Source: Dysgonomonas sp. ZJ279 (GTDB lineage: Bacteria > Bacteroidota > Bacteroidia > Bacteroidales > Dysgonomonadaceae). Taken from it: a stretch of 64,000 bases of DNA. The DNA is taken from positions 372,001 through 436,000 of the forward strand of contig NZ_JAAKEL010000001.1 of the NCBI RefSeq assembly GCF_011039205.1, given 5' to 3'. Under the pieces are notes generated by a model. It saw only the letters and a list, made by a program, of their open reading frames with translations, searched no databases and was not told the DNA's origin. Made by a program: the position numbers and the translations under genes. Below, in pieces: positions 9,513 through 18,335 of the stretch; the first letter of the stretch is position 1; the number at the start of each line of letters is the position of its first letter.

Positions 9513-11044
9513 AATTCACAATATATGCCATCATCAGATAGATTTTTACAAGGGTATCTCCACGTTAATTGCTCACCTTCTATAAGGTCGTCGGCACATG
9601 CCGGACCCCACGAGCCGGCGGGGTAGCCATAGAGTGGAGCATCAGGATTATTTTCCCAAAAGTCGATAAGTGGTTGTACAAATTTCCATGTAGATTCTAA
9701 AGCATCTCCACGAATATACAATGTAGAGTCACCAATCATACAATCGAGTAATAACCTTTCGTATGCTTCCGGTACATACATACCTTCCAGTTGAGTATAG
9801 TGGAAATCCATATTTACATTCTTAACCTGATAGCCGCTGCCGGGTACTTTCATTCCTGTTTTTAGAAGGATTCCTTCGTCGGGTTGAATACGGAGTACAA
9901 GTATGTTGCCATCATTACAAAACTCTTTATTCTCAATAAATAGATTTTGTGGTGTAGGTTTGAAATGGATAACGATTTCAGAAACGCGTGTCGGTAGCCT
10001 TTTTCCACTGCGAATATAAAATGGAACACCTCCCCATCTCCAGTTATCTATAAATAGTTTCATCGCAAAAAACGTATCAGTACGTGATTCTGGATCTACA
10101 TCTTTTTCTTCACGATAACCTTTTGTGTAATTTCCTTTTATTTTGGAAGAAGTATATTGACCACGAATAACATTGTTAACTAAATCCTCCTTGCTCATTG
10201 GGCGTAGCGCCTGAAATACTTTTAGCTTTTCGTTGCGGATAGCGACCGAATCGATCGCCATTGGGGGCTCCATAGCCACAAGGGCTAATAGCTGGAGTAA
10301 ATGGTTTTGAACCATATCGCGAAGTGCACCCGAATGGTCATAATAGCTACCACGATTCTCGACTCCAATACTTTCTGCAGCCGTAATTTCTATGTGATGG
10401 ATGTAATTTCTGTTCCAAAGGGGTTCGTATATGCCATTGGCAAAGCGTGTTACCAATACATTCTGAACTGTTTCTTTGCCCAGATAGTGATCTATGCGAT
10501 AAATCTGATCTTCTTCGTAATCTTTCATTAAAGACGCATTCAGGCTAATTGCCGTTTGAAGGTCAGTACCGAATGGTTTCTCTATAATTATACGCCTGAA
10601 ATTACCTTCTTCTTTATTTAATCCCTGCTCTGCTAAATAGCGTGGAATCAAAGGATAAAGAGTTGGAGGAGTAGATAGATAAAATATATAATTTCCGGCT
10701 GTTTTATCAGTTTTGTCCAATTCAGCCAATCTGTCTTTTAATTTGCTGTATTCTTTTCCATCATCTGTATTTATGGCCAGATAATGAAGCATTTTGCAAA
10801 AGCTATCAAGTTCTTCATCAGAAGCGTCTTTTGCAGTTGCAAATTTCTTAACCCCTTCTTTCATTTTTTCACGAAACGAATCATCTGAAAAAGGAGAGCG
10901 AGCAACCCCTAGTACTGCAAAGTTAGCAGGTAATGAACCCTGTTTATGTAAATCGAATATTGCAGGAATTAATTTCCTGTATGTCAAATCGCCTGACGCA
11001 CCAAAAATGACAAGCGCTTGGTCTTGTATCGGTTTTGATTTCAT
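9509..11044 (-). CDS. zwf: Glucose-6-phosphate 1-dehydrogenase
   Basis: First enzyme of the oxidative pentose phosphate pathway, making NADPH. A 511-residue protein with the N-terminal nucleotide-binding motif FGASGDLTYRKL at about 14-25, the EKPFG motif at 155-159 and the active-site signature RIDHYLGK at 183-190. The 527-base region upstream has no recognisable gene. It is the first gene of a two-gene unit with pgl. Confidence 0.97.
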   Translation of the reverse strand: MKSKPIQDQALVIFGASGDLTYRKLIPAIFDLHKQGSLPANFAVLGVARSPFSDDSFREKMKEGVKKFATAKDASDEELDSFCKMLHYLAINTDDGKEYSKLKDRLAELDKTDKTAGNYIFYLSTPPTLYPLIPRYLAEQGLNKEEGNFRRIIIEKPFGTDLQTAISLNASLMKDYEEDQIYRIDHYLGKETVQNVLVTRFANGIYEPLWNRNYIHHIEITAAESIGVENRGSYYDHSGALRDMVQNHLLQLLALVAMEPPMAIDSVAIRNEKLKVFQALRPMSKEDLVNNVIRGQYTSSKIKGNYTKGYREEKDVDPESRTDTFFAMKLFIDNWRWGGVPFYIRSGKRLPTRVSEIVIHFKPTPQNLFIENKEFCNDGNILVLRIQPDEGILLKTGMKVPGSGYQVKNVNMDFHYTQLEGMYVPEAYERLLLDCMIGDSTLYIRGDALESTWKFVQPLIDFWENNPDAPLYGYPAGSWGPACADDLIEGEQLTWRYPCKNLSDDGIYCEL

Positions 11045-11571
11045 CTTGTATATGGTTGTTTTATATTTATATAACAGACTGACTACTAATTAAGCCATGT
11101 AAATGACTCAGATAATTAATTGTCTAAACTCTACGAAGTTACTTATTTTTTCATGATTCCAAGTTGAGTTTGTAGATTATTTTAAGAGGTTGTTGATTGT
11201 TAGTGTTGGTTGTCAATAATTTATGAGCGAGAATGTTTTATAAATTATATCTATAAAATGTGATGATTTATTTGATTTGCATATAATGGATGCTTTAAAT
11301 TAGGACGAAATGAAAAAAAACTAGGCGATTAAACTTAGATGTGTCCTATGTTTTTAGCTAAAATCAAAAGGTAAACTGTGGGAATTTAGGTCGATGGTCT
11401 GAACTGTTTGTGGGTGTATGGATGGGTATTTGTTCAAGTATGATGGAATTACTGAACAATGGATTTTAAGAAAAGAGGTTTCAACGGAAGAATTAGATTT
11501 AGTTACTATGTGATGAGCGAAAAAAAGAGCTACCCAAATGGATAACTCTTTTTTTATATTGAGATTGAATC
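11045..11571. other. Gene-poor interval between zwf and rplI
   Basis: A 527-base stretch with no convincing gene. The only short open frame noted is 11418-11513 (+), 31 codons, beginning MDGYLFKYDGITEQW. It is not preceded by a good promoter or ribosome-binding site, and neighbouring frames also run 20-35 codons, which would fit the remains of a decayed gene. The zwf promoter must lie in the right-hand part of the 11045-11200 region, but no TAnnTTTG match was found there. The left end of the rplI terminator lies at 11521. Confidence 0.4.
11521..11556 (-). terminator. Terminator of the rpsF-rpsR-rplI operon
   Basis: An imperfect hairpin with GAG/CTC, TA/TA and CC/GG pairing, flanked by A7 on the left and T7 on the right, lies 16 bases after the rplI stop codon. 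Confidence 0.75.
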
Positions 11572-12015
11572 TTATTCAGAAACTACTTCAAAAGGTATTT
11601 CAACAGAAACCTCTTTGTGAAGTTTCGCGATTGCTTTGTAAGTACCTACTTCTTTAACAGCATCCTTGATAAGGATTGTTTTTCTGTCTACATTGTAACC
11701 CAGTTTTTCCAGGGCTTCTGAAATTTGGATATTAGTAACAGAACCAAAGATAGTACCTGTAGAACTTGTTTTTGCTCCTATCGATAGAGATACTCCTTCT
11801 AGTTTTGCAGCTAGAGCTTGAGCGTCTTCTTTTATTTTCGCTAGTTTATGAGCACGTTGTTTCAAGTTTTCAGCTAGAACCTTTTTTGCTGATTCAGTAG
11901 CTATAACACCTTTACCTTGGGGAAGAAGGTAGTTACGCCCGTAACCATCTTTTACGGTTACGATATCGTCCTTAAATCCTAGATTTAGAACGTCTTCTTT
12001 TAGTATAACTTGCAT
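11572..12015 (-). CDS. rplI: Ribosomal protein bL9
   Basis: Large-subunit protein that stretches out near the L1 stalk. The 147-residue length is normal. The N-terminal signature [28 protein letters not shown] matches bL9, and a connecting helix (about 45-75) leads into the C-terminal RNA-binding domain. Last gene of the rpsF-rpsR-rplI operon. Confidence 0.98.
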   Translation of the reverse strand: MQVILKEDVLNLGFKDDIVTVKDGYGRNYLLPQGKGVIATESAKKVLAENLKQRAHKLAKIKEDAQALAAKLEGVSLSIGAKTSSTGTIFGSVTNIQISEALEKLGYNVDRKTILIKDAVKEVGTYKAIAKLHKEVSVEIPFEVVSE

Positions 12016-12033
12016 ATCTTTTTCCTCCTTTTA

Positions 12034-12300
12034 TTATTTCATTAAGTCTGTTACGTAAGGAAGCAAAGCCAAATGGCGAGCTCTCTTTACAGCTTGAGCG
12101 ATACGACGTTGGAATTTCAAAGATGTTCCTGTAATACGACGAGGAAGAATTTTTCCTTGTTCGTTCAAGAATTTCTTCAAGAATTCAGGATCTTTGTAAT
12201 CAATATACTTAATACCATTCTTTTTGAAACGGCAGTATTTCTTTTTTTTGACATCAACTGAAGGCGGAGTCAAATATCTGATTTCTGATTGCTGTGCCAT
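12034..12300 (-). CDS. rpsR: Ribosomal protein bS18
   Basis: Small-subunit protein that pairs with bS6 on the platform. An 88-residue protein with the conserved core [26 protein letters not shown] and the basic tail [18 protein letters not shown]. It lies three bases downstream of rpsF and 18 bases upstream of rplI. Confidence 0.98.
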   Translation of the reverse strand: MAQQSEIRYLTPPSVDVKKKKYCRFKKNGIKYIDYKDPEFLKKFLNEQGKILPRRITGTSLKFQRRIAQAVKRARHLALLPYVTDLMK

Positions 12301-12303
12301 AAT

Positions 12304-12660
12304 TTAATTCTCCTTTACTTCTTCTTTTTTGGTTGATTTTAAACCTCTTCTCTTCACTGCATACTCGTGAGCAAATTTGTCTTGACGGAAAGTCAAGAAA
12401 CGGATCACGCGTTCGTCGCGACGGAAGTTTGTCTCTAATTTAGCGATCACTGTCGGATCAGCTTCGAATTCTAGCATAGCGTAGAAGCCTGTAGATTTCT
12501 TCTGAATTGGATAAGCCAATTTGCGAAGTCCCCAGCTTTCTTCACTAACTATTTTCGCGCCCTCTTCTACTAGAAGAGCCTTGAATTTTTCTACCGCTTC
12601 CTTCATCTGAACGTCAGATAAAACGGGAGTCAAAATGAAAACGGTTTCGTAGTTGTTCAT
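12304..12660 (-). CDS. rpsF: Ribosomal protein bS6
   Basis: Small-subunit protein of 118 residues. The N-terminus [23 protein letters not shown] and the motif [24 protein letters not shown] are typical. The C-terminus is a short basic/acidic tail. First gene of the operon, transcribed from the promoter at 12716-12746. Confidence 0.98.
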   Translation of the reverse strand: MNNYETVFILTPVLSDVQMKEAVEKFKALLVEEGAKIVSEESWGLRKLAYPIQKKSTGFYAMLEFEADPTVIAKLETNFRRDERVIRFLTFRQDKFAHEYAVKRRGLKSTKKEEVKEN

Positions 12661-12715
12661 AATTAAATCTTAAATAAATATTAAACATATTCTCATTTCC
12701 GTAAAAATGAGGGTG

Positions 12716-12746
12716 CAAAGATAAGTGTTTTATCGGATTTTACAAA
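12716..12746 (-). promoter_or_regulatory. Promoter of the rpsF operon
   Basis: Minus strand: TTTG at 12743-12746, 19 bases, then TATCTTTG at 12716-12723. This is a full match to the Bacteroidota consensus, 56 bases upstream of rpsF. Confidence 0.75.
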
Positions 12747-12833
12747 CTTCAAAGTTAAAAAATATTGACCTGTTATTGTTTTACTATCTATAAATTATAT
12801 CTTTACACTCAATTAACACCTAGTTATAATAAA

Positions 12834-13295
12834 ATGGAATTAAACGAAGATCAGGACCTAGACCTCATCTTTCCTATCATTAATGGAAAGGTTTCAATGG
12901 CGATAAACAGAATGATGTACCGAAACTTTAGAAAAGAAGGGTTGGACATCACGCCCGAGCAATGGACTGTCCTTGCTTTTTTGTGGCGCGAAGATGGGGT
13001 AACCCAACAAACATTGTGCAATTCTACATTTAAGGATAAGCCAAGTATGACGAGATTGATAGACAATTTGGTAAAACAAAACTTGGTTTGTCGCAATGCC
13101 TCTGTCAAAGACCGCAGATCTAATTATATCTTTTTGACTGACACTGGGAAATCTATAAAAGAGAAAGCTCGAAAAGCGCTATTCGATACAATGAATGCCG
13201 CTTTAGCGAGAATTGACGAGGAAGGTTTGCAACAGGTGCGTAGTATATTATCCATCGTTTTTGGTAACATCAGAGAAGCTTTGGACGAAAGATAA
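12834..13295 (+). CDS. MarR-family transcriptional regulator
   Basis: A winged-helix repressor-type regulator of 153 residues. The open frame extends upstream to 12765, but the ATG at 12834 is preferred: the extra 23 residues (rich in Tyr and Cys) look non-coding and the MarR fold starts after MELNEDQDL. The wing-helix region reads WREDGVTQQTLCNSTFKDKPSMTRLIDNLVKQNLVCR, and DRRSNYIFLT is the usual DxR wing motif. It is divergent from rpsF, and the target genes are not evident. Confidence 0.9.
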   Translation: MELNEDQDLDLIFPIINGKVSMAINRMMYRNFRKEGLDITPEQWTVLAFLWREDGVTQQTLCNSTFKDKPSMTRLIDNLVKQNLVCRNASVKDRRSNYIFLTDTGKSIKEKARKALFDTMNAALARIDEEGLQQVRSILSIVFGNIREALDER

Positions 13296-13298
13296 GTT

Positions 13299-14321
13299 TT
13301 ACTCGTTTATCAATAGGTCCATGTGAATGGGCAGGTGATCACTTGTGCCTCCCAGATATTTATATCCAACATAAGTTCTGAAAGGCTTTTTATTTCCATA
13401 CTTTACATCATTTTCCAGCAAAAAATCAGCAGAGTAGATTGTCGCAGTTCTGTCTTTAATTCTCACTTTGGTGTCGACATTTAATAAGTTACCACTAACG
13501 ACAAACTGATCGAGATAATTCCATTTGCCACGATATTTGTAAGTTCCCTGGCTTTTATCATCGATCTTGTGAAGAAACATATTATAGAGTTCTTTTGAGG
13601 AAGCGGTTGACTCTATACTCTGCGCTCGCAGTGTTTCAGTCATGCTGATGTCATTCGGATAATCGTTAAAGTCTCCCATTATAATAATATTGGCTTTTTT
13701 ACGGATACGGAAAAGACTATCGCTTTTTTGCTTTAATAACTGGGCACAGTTTACTCTGAATGGTCTGGTTTTCTTTATTCCTTCGGTGCGGGACGGGAAA
13801 TGGCAGACGAATATATCGAGGGTATCTCCACTAATAACTTTTCCTGTGATATGTAATATATCACGTGTTGTTCTGTCTTTTGCATCTAATACAGGAGTGT
13901 ATGTGTTTTTTTTAAGAATCCTTATCTGATCTCGTTGATATAATAATGCTACATTAGAGCCTCGTAAGTCTTTCGATTTGGTAATGATATATTCGTATTT
14001 CTCTTTTTTTAGATTAGCTTTTTGGGTGAGATCATGTAATACAGAGTCATTTTCTACTTCGCAAAGTCCAACTAAAGCCGGTGCAATACCATTGCCTACC
14101 GATATTATGACTTTACTTATATCATTCAGTTTCTTCCAATATCTATAACTTGTCCAGTGGAGATTTCCCCCAGGTGTGAGGTCGTCGTCATTCGTTTTAG
14201 GATTATCCTTTATGTCATACAAATTCTCCACATTGTAAAACATGACACGAAATTTGTTCTGTGCCTGTATTTGAATTAGACAGAAGAAAATTACAAAAAC
14301 GAGTATTCCGGATCTTACCAT
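13299..14321 (-). CDS. Exported endonuclease/exonuclease/phosphatase family protein
   Basis: A 340-residue protein with a signal peptide (MVRSGILVFVIFFCLIQIQAQ). It belongs to the metal-dependent EEP fold of DNase I-like and phosphodiester/phosphomonoester enzymes: MFYNVENLYD near the N-terminus, LCEVEND with the catalytic Glu, IIMGDFND and the C-terminal SDHLPI motif are all present. The frame allows a start at 14342, but that would overlap the upstream gene by 20 bases. The ATG at 14321 gives a cleaner signal peptide and starts just after the upstream stop codon. Substrate unknown. Confidence 0.85.
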   Translation of the reverse strand: MVRSGILVFVIFFCLIQIQAQNKFRVMFYNVENLYDIKDNPKTNDDDLTPGGNLHWTSYRYWKKLNDISKVIISVGNGIAPALVGLCEVENDSVLHDLTQKANLKKEKYEYIITKSKDLRGSNVALLYQRDQIRILKKNTYTPVLDAKDRTTRDILHITGKVISGDTLDIFVCHFPSRTEGIKKTRPFRVNCAQLLKQKSDSLFRIRKKANIIIMGDFNDYPNDISMTETLRAQSIESTASSKELYNMFLHKIDDKSQGTYKYRGKWNYLDQFVVSGNLLNVDTKVRIKDRTATIYSADFLLENDVKYGNKKPFRTYVGYKYLGGTSDHLPIHMDLLINE

Positions 14322-14322
14322 T

Positions 14323-15732
14323 TTAATTCGCAAACCATTCATAGCACCCTATATCGGGGTTCGAATCACTAAGGCGTGATCTGCCGATTAAATCAAAAGG
14401 AGCTTTTATCGAGAATATCTTATCTGCTTTATCAATCGCCGGAGAGGATGATTTTAATTGAAAATCATATACATAATTACCTTCATAATTCAGATTCCTG
14501 AATAGAGGATCTTCATTCCATATTGTATTAACAAATTGTGGATTACTTGTTTGCGGTGACTTCACTAAGCAGTTTGTAAATTGATAGACGAAAGGTACGG
14601 TATTTGTCCCACTCAGACTAATTTCATTACTTACCGAACCATAAATAATTGAGTTGATTATATCGCATTGAGTAAGAGGTAATGCCTTAGATAAGCCAAG
14701 AGTGTTTTTTATTATTAAAGCTTCCTTTTGTCTAGGCGACCAAGTATAATAATTGGCAATAGTGCAATGTAGAAAACTATATTTCCCTCCGTTTAATTCC
14801 AAAGCTGCCCCTTTCGAATTGACGAGTAAACAGTTTTGTGCATCTATATCACAATTGATAGCAAGTACACCATTCTCCGAATTATTCTGGACGACTGTAT
14901 TTATCAAAGAGGCTTTTTTGATAGTAGGCTGAGATTCTAAAAAAATCATCCCATTAGTTGCATTCCGAGTATGGAAGTTTTTTAGGTAATTATTATAGCT
15001 GTTTGAAGAAAAGTATATACCATCCCATTGTCCTGAAACATTATTGTACGAAATATCTCCTTCTATATTGTCGAAGCGGTCTCCTCTCAAGATGATAGGT
15101 TTTTCTATGGTTCCTTGTGCATTTAATGTCCCATGAATAATTAGAGAGGCATTGCGACGAAAAAAGAATTTGGTACCTTCCTTCACATCCAGTGTTACAC
15201 CCTCTTTCACTACTAACGAATCATAAATCAAGAACGGCTTTTTATTGGTAAGAGTTGTATCTGTGGCGATTATTTTGCCTTTCCAGATATACACATCCTG
15301 CCCGATGGCTTCGAGATGAACATATTGCGTATTTCCATTTGTGACAAAACGGATAGAATCTCTGATTATGGTCTGGCTGTTTGTTTTCGGATTTACAGTC
15401 ACTTCAACAAATGCAAAAAGACTGTCGTTTCTCAGAATTGGTACATCCGAAAAACTAGTGCCTCTTTGCCCGTCTATATTCATTCTGAAACCACTAACTG
15501 ATGCATTAACCAATTCTATAGATTGAATAGTCAACGAATTATTATTCCTGTTAAATATTTTAAACTGTCTGGTCGTTGAGCCAATAGACGAAAAAACAGT
15601 ATCGAATTGTACAGAATTCGTCGAAAATTCTAATTTGAGTTTTGAATCGGATGAAAAATTATCATTGTCATCGCATGCCCAAAAATAAGAACAGCAAATA
15701 GTTATTAGAATAATATAAAGTAGTTTTCTCAC
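14323..15732 (-). CDS. Surface/periplasmic lipoprotein with right-handed beta-helix
   Basis: A 469-residue lipoprotein: the signal peptide ends in a lipobox with Cys20 (SYFWAC) followed by acidic residues, as seen in Bacteroidota lipoproteins that may be surface-exposed. An immunoglobulin-like N-terminal part (about 30-150) precedes repeats about 175-400 that fit a right-handed parallel beta-helix (for example IHGTLNAQGTIEKPIILRGD). The C-terminus SPAIDKADKIF...DIGCYEW fits the choice-of-anchor Q motif. It is transcribed directly ahead of the EEP-family gene, so both may act on an extracellular polymer. Function otherwise unknown. Confidence 0.78.
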   Translation of the reverse strand: MRKLLYIILITICCSYFWACDDNDNFSSDSKLKLEFSTNSVQFDTVFSSIGSTTRQFKIFNRNNNSLTIQSIELVNASVSGFRMNIDGQRGTSFSDVPILRNDSLFAFVEVTVNPKTNSQTIIRDSIRFVTNGNTQYVHLEAIGQDVYIWKGKIIATDTTLTNKKPFLIYDSLVVKEGVTLDVKEGTKFFFRRNASLIIHGTLNAQGTIEKPIILRGDRFDNIEGDISYNNVSGQWDGIYFSSNSYNNYLKNFHTRNATNGMIFLESQPTIKKASLINTVVQNNSENGVLAINCDIDAQNCLLVNSKGAALELNGGKYSFLHCTIANYYTWSPRQKEALIIKNTLGLSKALPLTQCDIINSIIYGSVSNEISLSGTNTVPFVYQFTNCLVKSPQTSNPQFVNTIWNEDPLFRNLNYEGNYVYDFQLKSSSPAIDKADKIFSIKAPFDLIGRSRLSDSNPDIGCYEWFAN

Positions 15733-15747
15733 AAATTCTTTAGTTTT

Positions 15748-16473
15748 TTAGCTGCATACACCATCAATAGAACACGATTGTCCGCTAATGATATCACCTC
15801 TGTCGTTAGAAATACCATTCTGTTCCCATTCATCGTACGATTTTTTCAATACCTTTAAATACTCTTCTGGGGCAATAGAGCCTTGAACAATATGCTTATT
15901 ATTGAATAGATAGAATGGAATATATTCCAAATTTAGTTCATTCTCGCTATATTCAATATCTTTCTTTATATCATTAATGTATTTATCGCTATCAAGCATC
16001 TTTATTATCTGGTCTTGACTTAGTCCTACTTCCACGCCTAGTTCTATAAGAACCGATCTGTCGCTTATATCTTCGCTATCCACAAAGTACGCTTTGAAAA
16101 GCACCTCTTCGGCTTCTGTCGCTAACCCCGATTCTTTGGCTAGTTTTATGAGTCGCAGGGCATCGGATGTATTTGCAACAACAAGCTGGTCAAAGTTATA
16201 ATCTAGACCCACTTCTTTCGCTAGCTTAATAAGTTCGACATGATCTTCCTTTATTGCGGCTTCAGTTGTATTATGGGTTTCGGCAAAGTATTGATAAAAT
16301 GTTTTGTCTAAAGCCTTTTTGGGAAGTTCTGGATTTAGTTCGTAGCTATGCCATACAAGTTCTACTTTGTCCTTATGAGGAAATTGAGCCAGTGCTTTTT
16401 CTAATTTACGTTTTCCTATATAACAATATGGACAAGCTATGTCTGACCATATTTCTATCTTCATTTTATCCAT
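15748..16473 (-). CDS. DsbA-family oxidoreductase, FrnE-like
   Basis: A 241-residue thioredoxin-fold protein with a CPYC active site at residues 14-17 (SDIACPYCYIGKRKLEKAL), the large helical insertion of the FrnE/2-hydroxychromene-2-carboxylate isomerase group, and a cis-Pro region near 190. No signal peptide is present, so it is cytoplasmic. The C-terminus carries two more cysteines (SCSIDGVC). FrnE homologues are linked to oxidative-stress disulfide exchange. Its promoter overlaps an inverted repeat at 16546-16588, suggesting repressor control. It ends 15 bases before the next gene in the same direction. Confidence 0.88.
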   Translation of the reverse strand: MDKMKIEIWSDIACPYCYIGKRKLEKALAQFPHKDKVELVWHSYELNPELPKKALDKTFYQYFAETHNTTEAAIKEDHVELIKLAKEVGLDYNFDQLVVANTSDALRLIKLAKESGLATEAEEVLFKAYFVDSEDISDRSVLIELGVEVGLSQDQIIKMLDSDKYINDIKKDIEYSENELNLEYIPFYLFNNKHIVQGSIAPEEYLKVLKKSYDEWEQNGISNDRGDIISGQSCSIDGVCS

Positions 16474-16847
16474 AATTATTTTTATTTGTATGATTTTAGT
16501 TTTCTGATTGATGCTGTGTTGTTTAGATCGAATAAAGTAACAAAGGTAACACTTTTATGTTGTTTTTTTGATTGTCACTTAGTGTTACTTAAGATTATTT
16601 ATTTTCATTGAGTATGTAACCCTTATTATAGATAAAACCCGAAGTATTTATACTATAAGAGGCCCCTGCTTTCGTATAAAACGCTTTCAAAGACTAAAAG
16701 ATCCTTGTTTTGCAGAAATTAACCTTTTAATAGCGATGCAGTAGACGGCCTTTGTTTATTCGAATTATTATTAAATATATAGTGCAAAATCTACAATTAT
16801 TTTACATCTCATTTATCTATATATAGAAAACTAATGAATAAGAATAA
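16474..16847. other. Intergenic region between the FrnE-like gene and the DUF6734 cassette
   Basis: A 374-base AT-rich region. Its left part holds the FrnE promoter and inverted repeat. The right part (about 16600-16847) must hold the promoter of the 16848-20909 cassette, but I see no TAnnTTTG match at a normal distance. No ORF, tRNA or known riboswitch shape is visible. Confidence 0.4.
16541..16588 (-). promoter_or_regulatory. -7 element of the FrnE-like gene overlapped by an inverted repeat (probable operator)
   Basis: On the minus strand TACCTTTG (16541-16548) matches TAnnTTTG. It is overlapped by an inverted repeat with eight-base perfect arms, GTAACACT (16546-16553) and AGTGTTAC (16581-16588). 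A further GTAAC lies at 16537-16541. An operator placed between the -7 and -33 positions is typical of a repressor site. The regulator is not identified. Confidence 0.45.
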
Positions 16848-18281
16848 ATGAGAGTAGTACAAACACTATGGAATGGAAATAAAGACATTTTGAATGATGA
16901 TTTTGGCTGGGTAAGCTCACAATATCATTTAATGTCGTGGGCTTTGAGTTGCTTAAGTCTGAAAGAAAACTATGAAAAAGTTGTCTTATACACAGATTAT
17001 GCCGGCTATAATATTCTGGGTAAACTTTTAAAATTGCCTTATTCCGAGATCATTATTCAATACGACAATCTTTCTTGTCCTGAACACCATTGGGCATACC
17101 CTAAGTTACTAACGTATTCTCTTCAGAAAAAGCCATTTATACACATCGATGGGGATGTTTATTTACCTAAAAGGCTGGGAGTAAAAATGGAAACAGATGG
17201 GCTAATTGCACAGAACAGAGAAATAGGTACCGATTACTATAAGAATATGATGGATGGAATCTTACAAGAAGATATAATTATTCCTGACTTTTTGAAAGAA
17301 GTGCTAAAAAAAGATTCCATTCCATCCTACAATGCCGGAATAATCGGAGGAAACGATATTCAGTTTATACAAAAATATTGTCGGACTGCTTTCGACTTTA
17401 TAGAAGGTAATCGATTAAACGACATTAATCGTAAAAATGTCAATGTCAATTATAACATTCTTTTCGAGCAGATATTATTTTATGCTCTTTCAGAAAAATC
17501 GAACAAGGCTGTTACAACTGTGCTTAACCATAGTGTACAAGATAATGGATATACTTATCATGAATTTTGTGATTTTTATTCTTATGATAAATATAGTCTG
17601 ATGCATATTATTGGTGGGCACAAAAGGAATGCGAGGATTTGCGAATTACTCGGGCGGACTCTATTGAATAAATATCCGGAATATTATGAGAGAATTACAG
17701 ACCTGTTCCCGGAACATAATAAACGACCTCAGCCCAAAGAAACAAGGCAATTGATTTTCCCCAATCTGACAAAACCAATGGGAATAACTTCTTACCAAGA
17801 TTATTTAAACAATTTATCTATAAAATGGAAGGATATCCCAGATAGTTATTTATTCGATTTAGATAAGCAATCGTGCAACTATTTTGAGTTTTTAAATAAA
17901 TCGAAGGGCGATAGACTTCCTGTCGTAATCAAGAGCAATCCACATTTATCTATATACGAAATTGGGGATGATTGGACATCAGAAACAAAACTACTAATAA
18001 AGGAAAAAATAAATAAGAATTATGCTTCATCTCATTTTGACATAGCATGTATTCCGTGCTTATCCACTGATGGGTTAAAAGAAGTCCTTATAAATGATTT
18101 GGCATATAATATTCTGATTCTTCTGAAGATCAGTAAAACTTTTGAATGCTTATTTGAGGAATTGCAGCAATGTTTTTATCCTGAAATTGAAATAGATAAA
18201 AGTCTTATTTATAATGTTATGGTAGCAGAATTAGAATATCTATTTTATAACAAACTGATTATTTGTTCGTATCCGAATTGA
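16848..18281 (+). CDS. DUF6734 family protein, glycosyltransferase-like
   Basis: A 477-residue soluble protein. The N-terminal 290 residues resemble a GT-A nucleotide-sugar transferase: QTLWNGNKD at the start, a beta-strand ending VVLYTDY, and HIDGDVYLPKRLG with a DxD-type metal-binding motif at D101-G-D103, followed by a region with YNAGIIGG. This matches what I know of DUF6734, which is often found near peptide-modification genes in Bacteroidota. The C-terminal 180 residues are unrecognised. It is the first gene of a three-gene unit with the C39-like/VKOR fusion and the Ser-Gly repeat protein, so a role in modifying the latter is plausible but unproven. Confidence 0.72.
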   Translation: MRVVQTLWNGNKDILNDDFGWVSSQYHLMSWALSCLSLKENYEKVVLYTDYAGYNILGKLLKLPYSEIIIQYDNLSCPEHHWAYPKLLTYSLQKKPFIHIDGDVYLPKRLGVKMETDGLIAQNREIGTDYYKNMMDGILQEDIIIPDFLKEVLKKDSIPSYNAGIIGGNDIQFIQKYCRTAFDFIEGNRLNDINRKNVNVNYNILFEQILFYALSEKSNKAVTTVLNHSVQDNGYTYHEFCDFYSYDKYSLMHIIGGHKRNARICELLGRTLLNKYPEYYERITDLFPEHNKRPQPKETRQLIFPNLTKPMGITSYQDYLNNLSIKWKDIPDSYLFDLDKQSCNYFEFLNKSKGDRLPVVIKSNPHLSIYEIGDDWTSETKLLIKEKINKNYASSHFDIACIPCLSTDGLKEVLINDLAYNILILLKISKTFECLFEELQQCFYPEIEIDKSLIYNVMVAELEYLFYNKLIICSYPN

Positions 18282-18335
18282 TAAATGACTTATTAATAAA
18301 TAGCAATACCATCATATCTAAAAAGTTAACCGCAT

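Noticed and set aside
11418-11513. A 31-codon ORF as a new small protein
   Set aside because: No promoter, weak ribosome-binding site and an origin by chance is likely, so it is mentioned only as part of the gene-poor interval.
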